A stretch of DNA of 64,000 nucleotides from Epiperipatus broadwayi. Lineage: Eukaryota > Onychophora > Udeonychophora > Euonychophora > Peripatidae. This document shows positions 9,854 through 21,420 of this stretch, in pieces (position 1 is the stretch's first letter; each line of letters opens with the position of its first letter). Made by a program: the position numbers and the translations under genes. The stretch covers positions 2,087,820 through 2,151,819 of the forward strand of contig JAQFVV010012476.1 in NCBI GenBank assembly GCA_028023455.1, in the 5' to 3' direction. Below the pieces are notes generated by a model. The model was given only the letters and a program-made list of their open reading frames with translations. It searched no databases and was not told where the DNA came from.

Positions 9854-11744
9854 TTTAAAATTAGTATTTTATATTTTAGTTGGTCTATAGTAGTTAGCGA
9901 TAAAGAAGATATATAGTTGAAAACAATGGCAACCTATTGTTGTTTGTCAAGTATTATTATTTTTAGTCACAATATATTTTGGCCTAAATCTTTTTTTTTT
10001 TAAATCATAAAACGTTGTTAACAGAGTAAATATAATACTCTAAATATATAATAAATAAAAGATGGACGGATTAATTAAAACAACAACGATAACAAAAAAA
10101 AAATCTATAAAAAGTTGATTAAATGAGTTTTTTTATTTTATTTTTATGAATCGTATATAATTAAGAAAAACGTAAGTAGATTTTAAAAACATTTCATTTA
10201 CATCAAAAATAATAATGAGAGGGAGGTGGGATGGAGAAATGGATAAAATATTTGATTAAGAAAACAAAAACTAAACAATGCACTAGATAACATCTTTAAA
10301 GCTTAACATTTCTTTTAATTAAATAACGAAAAAACGTAAAACAAAACAAAAAAAAAATTGAAAAATGTCATATACAGATGATTAAGACAATGCATATATA
10401 CAAGACAATGGATATACTGTATAATTAAAACGATTTTTTGTTTATTTTTAAATAATAAATCTGAGTTAATGAATTAATATATATATATGTAAATAAGTCT
10501 GAATGTATACAGTGATGGTGCGCCAACTTGCCATTTCATAACCTGAATTTGAATTCAAGCAGGATAAAATTTGAAATTTTAGACTCCAATCAATCTTATC
10601 AATCTCCTTTCAGTTATCTAGCCTGTAGCCAAAACTATTCTTAACTAGAAGGTAAAACAATAGGGGGAGAATGTCTTAAATGATCATCATTCTGTACTTT
10701 AATTGATAAAGCTCACACCGAAATGTTTTCTCTTTCAATATTTCCAAGAGAAATTTTGTGCCTTGCAATCAGCTACTCGAAATGCGCATTACCATTTGTT
10801 TTTATTTTAACATAAGGTTTCCAGAAGTTCTGGTTATTTTTTTTGAGATTGTCCTGAATTGGGGCCACCGAATATCCCACTTTATCAAAACCAGTATAAA
10901 AAAGATATCCTAGAAATTATTCTTTTGACTTGCTTTCCCATTAATAATTAATTATCAATTGTTAATTTAAACTTACATCTAACTATCACAGTCAATATTA
11001 TATTAATTATTTTTTCATTCAGTGCAGTTGGCCAGATGACTTTTGATTTTTTAAACTGCCATCCATTGCATCTTAACCTTGGGAACACCAAACGGTTTAT
11101 ATATATATGTGCACATCATTTATAACAATCGATAATTTTTTTTGATTTGTAATATTTGTGTGTGTTTCTATTTCATAATTATAATTCAATTGTTAATTTA
11201 AAATTGAAGTTTATAATAAACATAAATTGATGATACCATTTTTCTATTGGACCTACCAACTTTGAATATTTGGTTACCTTAGCTGTCATGCTGTTATTCA
11301 TTTTTTTATAATGGGTTGCATAGAAAAAGGAAAAGGTAACAGATACAGTTACCCCAATAAGATTTTTATTCTCACTGATCATCTTTAAAACTTAGATTTT
11401 TAAGCTTTTTTAAAAATTTTCCTTAGCCTAATAATTAGGCTAGGAAGTGGACTATGTAGACCTCATTTCTTTTATCTTAATTATGATATTCACAAATCTG
11501 GTGGTCCCATAATGTGAATTACAAAGTAAATTTTTTGTGTTTAAAAACACATAAAAGTCAAGTGATCAATCATTAAAAATACATTTGATCATTTTCGTTA
11601 AAAATTTTCGTGAAGGGTCTACTGCTATGGTATTTCATATGTTCATTTGCCATGACCCCATGCTCCTGATGGTTAAATTTAGATAAAAAAAATTGATAAC
11701 TTTTTTAAAATAATGATGTCAGTGCAAATTTAACATATTCTAAA
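9854..11744. other. AT-rich stretch, nothing recognised
   Basis: Contains short AT microsatellites (near 10484 and 11099) and no recognisable gene or repeat family. Confidence 0.45.
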
Positions 11745-12505
11745 ATTATCATCAACCATTATCAATCCACTGCAGGATGAAGGTCTCTCCAAGTTTAATC
11801 CATCTTTTCCGATCTTTAGCTTCTCTTCTCCACATTACCCCTGCACACTTTCTTATTTCATCCATCCATCTCACATGTGGTCTCTTTCTGGGTCTTTTAC
11901 AATCTCTTGGAATCCAGCTTAAAATTTCAATTGTCCATCTATTATCATCTCTTCTAGCAATATGTCCAGCCCAACTCCACTTCAATCTTTTAATTTTTTC
12001 AATAAGGTCAGTAACACCTGTTTGTTCGCTTACCCATACATTGCGTTTTCGATCTCTTCTTGTTACTCCCAACATGCATCTCTCCATACTTCTTTGAGTG
12101 GTCTGAAGTCTCTGTATTGATCTTCTATTAAGTGTCCAAGTCTCAGATCCATAAGTAAGAACTGGTAAAACACATTTGTTAAAAACCTTCCTTTTCAAAC
12201 ACATAGGCATATTTCCTTTTAGTATCAAGTTATTTCTACCAAAAGCACTCCAACCAAGTTTAATTCTATGATTAATTTCTTCCATTATGTTTCCATCTGT
12301 ATTAATAAGCTGACCAAGGTATTTGTAACTGTTAACTTCTTCTAATTCATCATAATCAATCTTTATTTTCATATTTTGAGCAAATCGATTAAACATTACT
12401 TTAGTCTTTTTTAACATTTATCTTTAGTCCTACTTTCCTACTTTTATCTGATAATTCCTGCAACATATCCTGCAGCTCTGAAGCATTATTTGCAAAAACA
12501 ACTAC
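11745..12505 (-). pseudogene. RTE-clade LINE ORF, C-terminal fragment
   Basis: A 221-codon open frame (12417 down to 11752) encodes the part of an RTE-type reverse transcriptase ORF after the palm. Visible are YKYLG at residues 31-35, GWSAF at 55-59, LPVLTYGSETW at 84-94, LKWSWAGHIAR at 145-155, and a basic RP-HVRWMDEI block. This region follows the polymerase core in BovB/RTE-like elements. Upstream, a one-base frameshift separates it from a further palm segment (FANNASELQ-like) to about 12505, where the copy is 5'-truncated. The 3' end has the short ATGGTTGATGATAAT tail typical of the family here. It is the best-preserved RTE 3' end in the window; the endonuclease and the catalytic YADD motif are absent. 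Confidence 0.88.
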
Positions 12506-12822
12506 TTGTTGGTAAATGGGCAAAAGTCTTTAATTATCCTCACAAGTCAAACCAGAACCTCTTCACACAAGACATTAGTCAGCAGGATACTCAATTATAA
12601 GTTATTAGATTTTTATAAAATTTCTTTCTTATTTTACCCTGCAGCTAAGTAGATATACTCATTTAATAATTGAATGGCCATAGCTATAGAATGGACATCG
12701 AAACAACATATATTGCTGAATATAAAAATTGACATCATGATATGTAGAAGGCTTAATTTTAGCCATATCAACTATTGAATGAAAATTACAATATGTATAG
12801 TAAAGCATTATGGATACTTCAA
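12506..12822. other. Spacer between RTE fragment and PLE palindrome
   Basis: No element recognised. An 87-codon ORF on the minus strand overlaps the palindrome edge and has no recognisable domain. Confidence 0.4.
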
Positions 12823-13039
12823 TATATATATATAAAAAACAAAATAAATTTCCGCTAATATCAATAATACAATAATGAAACTTAAATATATTCCAAACAT
12901 TGGTAAACAATTTATAATACAATATAAATAAAAACTCAATAAAAACTCATAAAGAAATATTTTCGATTATATTCATAATCATTTTCAACTCAACTTTCAA
13001 AATGGAATCATGTATTACCAACCGGAAACACATGTCGAT

Positions 13040-13405
13040 TTAAATATCCCACAATTCATTAATCCTAACATTTGCTGACTGTCTGTTTATTATCGTATTT
13101 TTATACCTACTAATAAAAACTGCCTCTTTAATTTTTCTTTTTTCATTATCTCTCTCTTGGCCTAAAATTTTTATTTTATTTATATCAAAATTAAACTTAA
13201 AATTACAATTTCTATCATGATCATAAAAAACAGATTCAGTATATAACTTGACTTCATTACTATTATCATTACATATCTGTACATTTTTCAAAACTCTTTT
13301 ATATAACAATTTATGTTCTTTAATTCTTTTCTCTATATTACATCTAGATTCCCCTACATATGATAAGTTACACCCACAAAAAATTCTATAAATTATATTA
13401 CTCAT
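13040..13405 (-). pseudogene. Penelope-like GIY-YIG endonuclease domain (left arm)
   Basis: The 121-codon frame starts MSNIIYRIFC and carries the GIY-like IYR at residues 5-7, the YIG-like YVGES at 16-20 and IEKRIKEH at 24-31. This is the C-terminal nicking endonuclease of canonical Penelope-like elements, thought to prepare target DNA for reverse transcription. In the intact element it would be fused to the reverse transcriptase. Here a one-A deletion in a homopolymer near 13407 (six A's instead of seven on the coding strand) breaks the fusion. The right arm keeps the fused frame at this point. The domain itself is uninterrupted to its stop. Confidence 0.9.
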
Positions 13406-14384
13406 GTTATTTTTTCTAACTTATCTTTTGAATTATTAACCATTCTATTTAAATTACCTGATCCATAAAAAGAAACATTATATATACCATTATAAACTTT
13501 TTTCATAAATTTTACTTGATTATTATTATAAAAAGGCAAAGAAATCCACTTCTTACTCTTAATTTCTTCATCACCAGTATTTCTATTAATTTTCTTACTA
13601 AATTGACAAACCACTTGATAAATTTCTTTTATATTATAACCTACACTTAATAATTCACTTACATAATTTTCAATATTTTTCTTTTTATCACATGCATATT
13701 TACACAAAATATTATTTCTATACAAAAAAGACCTAAAACCAGCCATTTTATAATTATGTGGCACTTTAGATAAATAGGGAATATACCCTCTAGTTTCAAT
13801 AGGTTTAATAAACAATTTATAGTCAATCATATTATTGTTCCTTGAAATTATCAAATCTAAATATTTAATACTGTTATTATATTCTTTCTCCATAGTCCAG
13901 ATAAGACCTTTTAATTTATTATATTCATCAAAAATTTTATCAATCATTTCTGAAGAAGCACATATAAAAACATCATCCACATATCTCATATATATCTTAA
14001 TATTTCCCATAAATATAAATTTGTTTAAAATTTTCTCTTCATAATATGACAAAACAAAACTGCATAACTGTGCCACCATTGGTAATCCCATTGGCCAGCC
14101 TTTACTCATCTTATAAAATTTACCATTAAAGGATGCAACAATATTTTGTTCAATAAAATTTAAAGCCTTCATCAGAAAACATATTAATTGATTATCCACT
14201 TTCTTTTCCAATAAAGCTTGATGAATTATCTTAATTGAATCAAGTCTATCAATAGATCCATACATCTCAGAAACATCCAATGACACTAAAACATCATCAC
14301 AGTCCAAACTTAAATCTTTAATTTTTTCAACAAAATCAAATGATGACGTTACAGAATATTTGTCAAATCCAAGTAAATCTTGTA
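13402..14384 (-). pseudogene. Penelope-like reverse transcriptase, 5'-truncated (left arm)
   Basis: The frame contains RT motif A (LDVSEMYGSID, catalytic Asp), motif B (GWPMGLPMVAQ) and motif C (YVDD), in Penelope order and wording. The open frame formally starts at 14439, but its first ~20 codons are read across the palindrome spacer into the other arm and are not part of the element. The RT is therefore cut off upstream of motif A, leaving out the N-terminal region and any pseudo-LTR. It ends in a frameshift just before the GIY-YIG domain. Confidence 0.92.
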
Positions 14385-14394
14385 AAATTATAGC

Positions 14395-15563
14395 TACAAG
14401 ATTTACTTGGATTTGGAAAATATTCTGTAACGTCATCATTTGATTTTGTTGAAAAAATTAAAGATTTAAGTTTGGACTGTGATGATGTTTTAGTGTCATT
14501 GGATGTTTCTGAGATGTATGGATCTATTGATAGACTTGATTCAATTAAGATAATTCATCAAGCTTTATTGGAAAAGAAAGTGGATAATCAATTAATATGT
14601 TTTCTGATGAAGGCTTTAAATTTTATTGAACAAAATATTGTTGCATCCTTTAATGGTAAATTTTATAAGATGAGTAAAGGCTGGCCAATGGGATTACCAA
14701 TGGTGGCACAGTTATGCAATTTTGTTTTGTCATATTATGAAGAGAAAATTTTAAACAAATTTATATTTATGGGAAATATTAAGATATATACGAGATATGT
14801 GGATGATGTTTTTATATGTGCTTCTTCAGAAATGATTGATAAAATTTTTGATGAATATAATAAATTAAAAGGTCTTATCTGGACTATGGAGAAAGAATAT
14901 AATAACAGTATTAAATATTTAGATTTGATAATTTCAAGGAACAATAATATGATTGACTATAAATTGTTTATTAAACCTATTGAAACTAGAGGGTATATTC
15001 CCTATTTATCTAAAGTGCCATATAATTATAAAATGGCTGGTTTTAGGTCTTTTTTGTATAGAAATAATATTTTGTGTAAATATGCATGTGATAAAAAGAA
15101 AAATATTGAAAATTATGTAAGTGAATTATTAAGTGTAGGTTATAATATAAAAGAAATTTATCAAGTGGTTTGTCAATTTAGTAAGAAAATTAATAGAAAT
15201 ACTGGTGATGAAGAAATTAAGAGTAAGAAGTGGATTTCTTTGCCTTTTTATAATAATAATCAAGTAAAATTTATGAAAAAAGTTTATAATGGTATATATA
15301 ATGTTTCTTTTTATGGATCAGGTAATTTAAATAGAATGGTTAATAATTCAAAAGATAAGTTAGAAAAAAATAACATGAGTAATATAATTTATAGAATTTT
15401 TTGTGGGTGTAACTTATCATATGTAGGGGAATCTAGATGTAATATAGAGAAAAGAATTAAAGAACATAAATTGTTATATAAAAGAGTTTTGAAAAATGTA
15501 CAGATATGTAATGATAATAGTAATGAAGTCAAGTTATATACTGAATCTGTCTGTTTTTTATGA
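14395..15563 (+). pseudogene. Penelope-like RT fused to GIY-YIG, frameshifted (right arm)
   Basis: The same PLE as the left arm, reading right. The frame is open from the palindrome centre; the first usable start is a TTG at 14472. From that start, motif B GWPMGLPM lies at residues 70-77 and YVDD at 109-112. The RT runs straight into the GIY-YIG domain (IIYRIFC...YVGES), so this arm preserves the fusion broken in the left arm. A 4-bp CTGT duplication near 15550 then shifts the frame and ends it at 15563. Amino-acid differences from the left arm are few (for example YTRYVDD versus YMRYVDD). Confidence 0.92.
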
Positions 15564-15744
15564 TCATGATAGAAATTGTAATTTTAAGTTTAATTTTGAT
15601 ATAAATAAAATAAAAATTTCAGGCCAAGAGAGAGATAATGAAAAAAGAAAAATTAAAGAGGCAGTTTTTATTAGTAGGTATAAAAATATGATAATAAACA
15701 GACAGTCAGCAAATGTTAGAATTAATGAATTGTGGGATATTTAA
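15496..15744 (+). pseudogene. Penelope-like GIY-YIG C-terminal remainder (right arm)
   Basis: This is the continuation of the GIY-YIG ORF in a second frame after the 4-bp insertion. From about 15555 it matches the left-arm C-terminus (KRKIKEAVFISRYKN, NELWDI) to the same stop position. Confidence 0.85.
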
Positions 15745-15957
15745 ATCGACATGTGTTTCCGGTTGGTAATACATGATTCCATTTTGAAAGTTGAGTTGAA
15801 AATGATTATGAATATAATCGAAAATATTTCTTTATGAGTTTTTATTGAGTTTTTATTTATATTGTATTATAAATTGTTTACCGTTGTTTGGAATATATTT
15901 AAGTTTCGTTATTGTATTATTGATATTAGCGGACATTTATTTTGTTTTATATATATA

Positions 15958-17294
15958 TGAGGCCATCTCTAAATCAGTATGTGAACTATATAATTACACA
16001 AAACAGATTTTTCTATTTCTACTATACTATAATTTTAACTAACATTCCAATTATCTTTAATAAATTCTCTATATTACTGAATGTGTGGCAAGTTAAAAAA
16101 ATTAAAGATCCTATTTTTTATATACACATACAAATTCATGGGCACATATAAATAATTAATAGATTTAACTGTACTCTATTGCTCATATAAGTCTTAATAA
16201 TGTTTCTCACTATACCAATGTAAATTAATAAACAAGTCCTCTTAAACTCAAGTGTGCTGAAAAGTTGAACACTTGCTAGCCACCATAGAATAGCAAGCTT
16301 TATATATAAGTATCTTTGAGAGATATTTTCATTTTCAAACTGTAAGCATGTCAGTCCAGTAACATTAAACATAATGTCATGCATAACTCAGTCAATTATT
16401 GTATCATCTGCAATTCTACATAAATCGGTCATTGGCAGATTGTTCAAGATTGTAGTTTTTCTGTTGAAGTAAATAGAGAATGTTGATATGTTATTTTACA
16501 TTAATATAGCATTTAAAAGATAACAGAAGTTTATTTGTGCTATAAAAAGAACTAAAATCTATTATTTATATACATATACTTTTGTTGCAGTTATATATGC
16601 ATATGCACATACAATAATTAAATAGTACAATGTTGTTGTTTTTTTACAATATATACACTTTGATTTGCAAGATTATACTTACTGCATATAAACATTGAAA
16701 TAAAGCACTTTATATAAATATATTAAGGACTATGATTAATCATTGTTTAAACTAGGGGTCATCCCTAACCCAGGTATAAACTTTAAACCTAACTTTACAA
16801 TTACTATGACTGTTTTTTTAAATAAAAAGAAATATATGGAATTATTCATTTCAGCCATTTATCATGTGTAAAAATTTTATTAGATATACTTAAAAATTCT
16901 ATTTCACAACTCATTAGTTTAGCATGTAATACATTTTGGCGTCGTTTATTTTTTTCAGATGTCTTTAATCACATGTTTCACAAATGTAGAGTAGAGGCAA
17001 TGTTTTAAGTACAGCTAATTTTCTTTTTACATGATATATTGGATCCCAGAAACTACATGTAAAAGAAATTTTCCTAAAGAAAATACATTGTGTATATAAA
17101 AAATAAGAAGATTAGCTCCAGACCTAAGAAATTAACGAAAATAATTAAATAAACCATATGGATTTTTTTTTTAAGAATGTTTTGTGTGTGTGAGCTATCA
17201 ATTTTTTTTTCATACACATTGCACATAAATAAAACATAAGTTATAGGAATATATATTTTATTTGAAAAACAAGATAAAAACTTCTTTTACTTAC
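15958..17294. other. AT-rich stretch, nothing recognised
   Basis: No splice-bounded frame or repeat family was recognised. Several ~65-80 codon ORFs are compositionally AT-driven. Confidence 0.45.
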
Positions 17295-17329
17295 GATGAA
17301 GCACTCATTGGTTTCTCTGTAGAAGCCAT
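17295..17329 (-). CDS. Weak candidate first coding exon
   Basis: On the minus strand an ATG with G at +4 opens a 12-residue frame (MASTEKPMSASS) that runs into a consensus 5' splice site GTAAGT at 17294-17289. The short exon composition resembles coding sequence more than its surroundings. No downstream exon was identified, so this is only a suggestion. An ~80-bp acceptor-like site (TTTTGTTTTACAG) lies further upstream on the same strand at ~17554. Confidence 0.22.
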
Positions 17330-18034
17330 CAAAAACTTTAAAGTTCAGATTGTATCATCACTTTCACGTTATAAATAAATAAAAAAAATTGAAATAAAGT
17401 TTATTAATGTCATTTATTGGAATTGATTATTTTTATTTCATTTGATTTATTAATGTTTTTTAATTTAACAATTAACACATTTGAAAAGAGAAATTGGAAA
17501 CCCCTGTAACAATACACATTTCAAAAATATGGGTGCCATCTTGCTTGCCTGTAAAACAAAAAGTACTATTTTATTAACTGTCACTTTCTGACAATAAACA
17601 CATACGTTCGGCTGTGATTGGAATGTCAATGTTATCATTAAAATTTGCAATGCACAAATAATCATTTATTCATTTTTGGAAAAATTAATAAATTAAATTT
17701 AACAAATTAATAAATTAAATTTAAACAAAATTATTTTTTTATTATCAACACCAATAAGTAATTTTTTTAAAAAAACAAATGTAAAAATGCAAATAAACCA
17801 TTAATACCAAAAAGTTACTTGTCTTTCAAAGCAAAATGTCAAAAATCTTACAGTGCTGACAAACAAATTTCCCCATTAGCAGGAACATTGCTGAAAAAGA
17901 GATTTTTATTTTTAAAATAATGGGAAATAAAGAGAGGGGAACTTTTTTAAAAATTAGATGATAATAATCAACAATTTATTTTATTTTGTGATGTAATCAC
18001 GACTAACTTGACCTTATAAACAAATCTTTTACAG

Positions 18035-18146
18035 TCCACTTCCTGTTGCCAGCTGGAGCAGTTGACTGTTCACTGGCACCAGAAGAATGAGATTCATTAT
18101 GCTTTCAAGTTTGAGTTTATGGGAGAAAAAGTTTGCCAAGATGTAG
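18035..18146 (+). CDS. Candidate internal exon of an unidentified host gene
   Basis: A 112-nt open segment lies between a consensus 3' splice site (AATCTTTTACAG, ending 18034) and a consensus 5' splice site (GTGAGT, starting 18147). It is open in one frame from TCC (phase 0 in, phase 1 out), and the other two frames are closed by stops. The frame has coding-like, mixed composition and encodes a 37-residue segment that includes EQLTVHWHQKNEIHYAFKF. I do not recognise the family. If real, this window lies in an intron-rich host gene on the plus strand, with the surrounding transposons intronic. Confidence 0.5.
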
Positions 18147-19459
18147 GTGAGTACTTGTTTTATCATTTCATCACCTTTACAAGAAATTTGAAATCAGTTT
18201 TCACTCTAAAGTATTTGAAATTATCAATCGTATCGTTCTATGCAAATGGCTGCCATTAAAAAAGGCAAAAGCCAATACAAGGAAATCTTACAATCATTTG
18301 AGCAAGAATAAAACTAAGGAAAAAATTTTTAAAATGAAACCAAATAAATAAATAAAAAAAAGTTACTAGAAATCCTAAGCTTAATGATAGGATTAATTGA
18401 GATATAGTTGGCGGGTCAAATTTTATTGAAAATGTTGGAAAAAGAAAAAGCTTAATAAAGATAGTCTCAAGAATTTCACAATAGCATCAGATATAGCAAG
18501 ATTCTACGGCTGCAAACAAATCAGGAAAAACAGGAAATAGACCAAGAAACAAACTAGACACAAAAGTAATCATAAACCTATGGAAATAAAAAAAAAGAAG
18601 AAATCCCAGCGTTAATTCGTTCATAAGAAAAAAGTTACGATATCATCCTGGCTGAATGCGGTAGAACAGTGCAGGAGGGAAAAATTATTTTAAATATGAA
18701 TTTGATCTCAATTTTAGAATCAAACATTATAGATTATGTTTTAAGCCATCTCGCTGCACAAGAATTAATTTTTTCTGATGATTAGATCAAAGTTACTGGG
18801 CCACCTCCAGTGCAAATGGGGCACCACAAAAATAATAGAAAACTTTCAAATTGACACAGAATTACAACGAAGTGTTTCCTGAGCCAAAAAACAATGATTT
18901 AAAGATTAAAACAAGTTCAAATGATGGTATAGACCCAAACAAAAGATATTGAAGCTGCAATTCACTCAACTCCTTTATTCCAACAATGATTAGGAATAAT
19001 CCAAAGATTACAAACTTTTACACTACACAATTGAAACCTTGACTACTAATCAAGACCTGGATTTCAATTAACATAAGCAGAATTCAAATAGGATCAATAC
19101 AAGAGTCCCAGTTGGGATCCTACTACAACCAAGTCCACAACATGGTTACAGAAACTAGTTACTATAACAGGTTGCTGCCATTCAGCTCTACTGTACAACC
19201 AAACAATAAGCAAGAATTCTACAATGCTAATCACTGTTCATAATTGGAATAACCAAATGGAAATATATAAGCAAGATCATAATCCCTGGAGAACCTTGCA
19301 GTCGGATGAGTTGAACTAGTATTTAGAATATATGACCCATATCAAGAGTTAACAACAATGAAGCAGACTTTGGAGGCTGTTTCAACCCTCTGATGACTTG
19401 TTTATTATGGCAGTGTTGATTTGAGCTAATCATTTTTTTCTTTGGTTAACTTTAAAATT
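18147..19459. other. Intron-like or repeat-derived stretch, unidentified
   Basis: From about 18480 the A+T content falls and composition becomes purine-rich. No frame is open beyond ~65 codons and no domain is recognised. It may be an old LINE or DNA-element interior. Confidence 0.3.
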
Positions 19460-20250
19460 AGAGAGTTTGTAAGGTGGCTGGTCTGATTTGGGTCACCTCC
19501 AAATTTTGTAACTTTGATGGAGGCTTTGCTGCAATAATTTTCTGGGCATGTTTCTTCCTTGGGGGTGGTGGCGGTCATTAGGAGGCTGGTTCTTTGGTGC
19601 AGGCTGTTGACAATTATTGCTGCTACCTGGAAAACCTGCTGTGAGGGTACCTGGTCAAAGTCTCAGCACCATTCCTGTTCTGGTTGGCTGCTGTGCCCCC
19701 TTGATAGGTTGGTTTTAGGCAGTGCAGATCTGTGCTCGCTATGTGTTTTTCTTAATTGGCTTTCCAATTCTGGGAAGGTAGATTGAATGCGGTCCCTGCA
19801 CATTTGGACTGTTGATTGGGAGACAGGGGCATCTGGAATGGTCTTGACATGGCTCGGCTGCAGGTCGAGAATTTATTATTCAATGGACTTAAGCCTTGGA
19901 CCTCGCTGCCTGTTGTGGTGGTTGGTGCAATGCTGGACTTGTCCACCTATTCAGCTGAAGCATTTGGGTCTTTGCTTCAGGGCCCCAAGGGTGGGATCAT
20001 TGGGTGATGGATGGCTTCTCAGTAGCTGGGCCATGTAGATCCATGTATAGATGCTCATGTTCAGATACACATTAATATCAACATTATAGCAACTCTTTAA
20101 TGGACATAATTGTCATCAAGCATATTTACTTTATATAATCAATAATTGTTTTACCTTGTTTGTCACATTGAACACTTTGTAATTCTCAAGGGGTAAGTGT
20201 ACCCAAAATTTTTGTAATCCTTTTACTAATAAAGGTTACTTTTGAAAGAT
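19460..20250 (+). repeat. GC-richer patch ending in a LINE-like tail
   Basis: About 600 bp (19460-20050) is close to half G+C in a ~30% G+C region. It has several overlapping short ORFs, none with a recognisable domain. The block ends with ACTAATAAAGGTTACTTTTGAA near 20225-20250, which looks like the 3' end of a non-LTR element or a polyadenylated transcript (AATAAA). It could be a LINE 3' UTR or an inserted retrocopy. Confidence 0.35.
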
Positions 20251-20760
20251 AAACAAATCTGTAAATAAACACTGAATTAAAAACATTTACAATCTTCGAA
20301 AAAGGTAAATAAATTATTTTATATAAAATTATTTAGAATTTTAAAAAAAGATGGTACTTGAATATTAGTCCTGCCATGTAGAAGGGATAAAAGACTTTTC
20401 ACATCCTCAGTAATCTTGCGATGAAATCAATTTGAAAGAAAATAAACCCTGCGATTTATATTGGAAAAAACATGTGACTTACATTTTTTCCAAACCTGCT
20501 TTGATTGTTATTATTTTGCTTTATTTAGAGTTGTCAGTTGCAAAAACCTGGTCTTTTTAAAACGTCCCATTTTTTTTTTTTTTTTTTGGAAAGCCTACTT
20601 TGATTATTGTTCTTTTTTGTTCAGTTCATTTGATTTAAATTTAGTAATGAGTGTAAATAGTTTTCATATTTTTATTTTGTTTTCATAATTTTTTAAGAAG
20701 TGTGTGTGTGTTGTTTTTTTTTTTTGCTATTTGGAAATAGACCAAAATGATGACAACCTG

Positions 20761-21260
20761 CCCTCTACCTAATTGAATACCATGTTTATTATTGACAATT
20801 TTTTTCCACCTGCATGACAAAAACTATTACAATTGATTTTCGTTTTGTTTTATTGTTCTGTTTGGTATATTTACCAAAAACTATAGGTTGATGAATATTC
20901 TTCTACAATTTTTTCTGCTTGCATGAAAAGTAATAATTAATAAAAGTTTTATAATTCATATTTCTTCTGAATTATTTGATTTATTTGGTTGTGTGTATTT
21001 ACACAAAAAAAGGTATAGGTTTATTATTATTTATCTAAACTTTTTTCCACCTTCATGAAAAGTGCTAATGAAATTCCTATAATTTATTTTTTGTTGACAG
21101 TTTTGTTTTAGAAATTTACATAAAAAATGATAGTTTGATGAATATTTTTTTCCAATTTTTCCCCCCTCTGCATGAAAAGCGCTAATAAAAGTCTTATAAT
21201 TTAAGATTTCTTTTTTGTTCTGAATTAGTGTTTTTGTTTGGTTTCCTTTTTTTTTTTTAC
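20761..21260. repeat. Degenerate ~118-bp tandem repeat, about four units
   Basis: The anchor (G/T)CATGAAAAG recurs near 20813 (variant), 20921, 21052 and 21170. Each occurrence is preceded by TTTTTTCCAC/TTTTTCT-like text and followed by AATAAAAGT-TTATAATTTAT and TTTGTTTGGT. Spacings are 108-131 bp. Confidence 0.65.
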
Positions 21261-21420
21261 AAAAAAAAATTCCATTTTTTTTTTTTTAAATATTTTATTT
21301 AAACATGAAGTGTTCTTTGTACACTGAAAGGTTTACATTGTATTTAAAACATACAGATTAAAAAAAAGGAACACATTCTGCACAGCCCTGATATTCATGG
21401 TAGGTTATTCATTTGGAAAC

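Larger units (their letters stand above)
12823..15957. repeat. ~3.1 kb palindrome: two Penelope-like copies head to head
   Basis: Two arms of about 1.56 kb are near-perfect reverse complements around a 10-nt spacer (14385-14394). The first base pairs flanking it are AAGTAAATCTTGTA (14371-14384) against TACAAGATTTACTT (14395-14408). Each arm is one 5'-truncated PLE copy reading outward: reverse transcriptase, GIY-YIG, then ~220 bp of 3' sequence. The arms differ by two visible indels (1 nt and 4 nt) and a few substitutions, so the duplication is recent or homogenised. The palindrome ends at AT-rich sequence on both sides. Confidence 0.9.

Noticed and set aside
11777-12097. A 106-codon plus-strand ORF
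   Set aside because: Antisense to the RTE reverse transcriptase C-terminus. The same shadow occurs at other RTE copies such as 50722 and 63408.
13835-14044. A 69-codon ORF on the plus strand in the left PLE arm (and its mirror at 14735-14944)
   Set aside because: It is the antisense shadow of the reverse transcriptase frame, present in both arms only because of the palindrome.
13402-14439. Taking the first ~20 residues of the left PLE frame as a native N-terminus
   Set aside because: Positions 14395-14439 are the opposite arm read in antisense across the palindrome spacer, so the start is an artefact.
17465-17665. A 66-codon minus-strand ORF preceded by an acceptor-like TTTTGTTTTACAG
   Set aside because: The segment after the acceptor is short, ends in a stop, has no recognisable domain, and is AT-driven. 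It remains possible as a 3' exon but unsupported.
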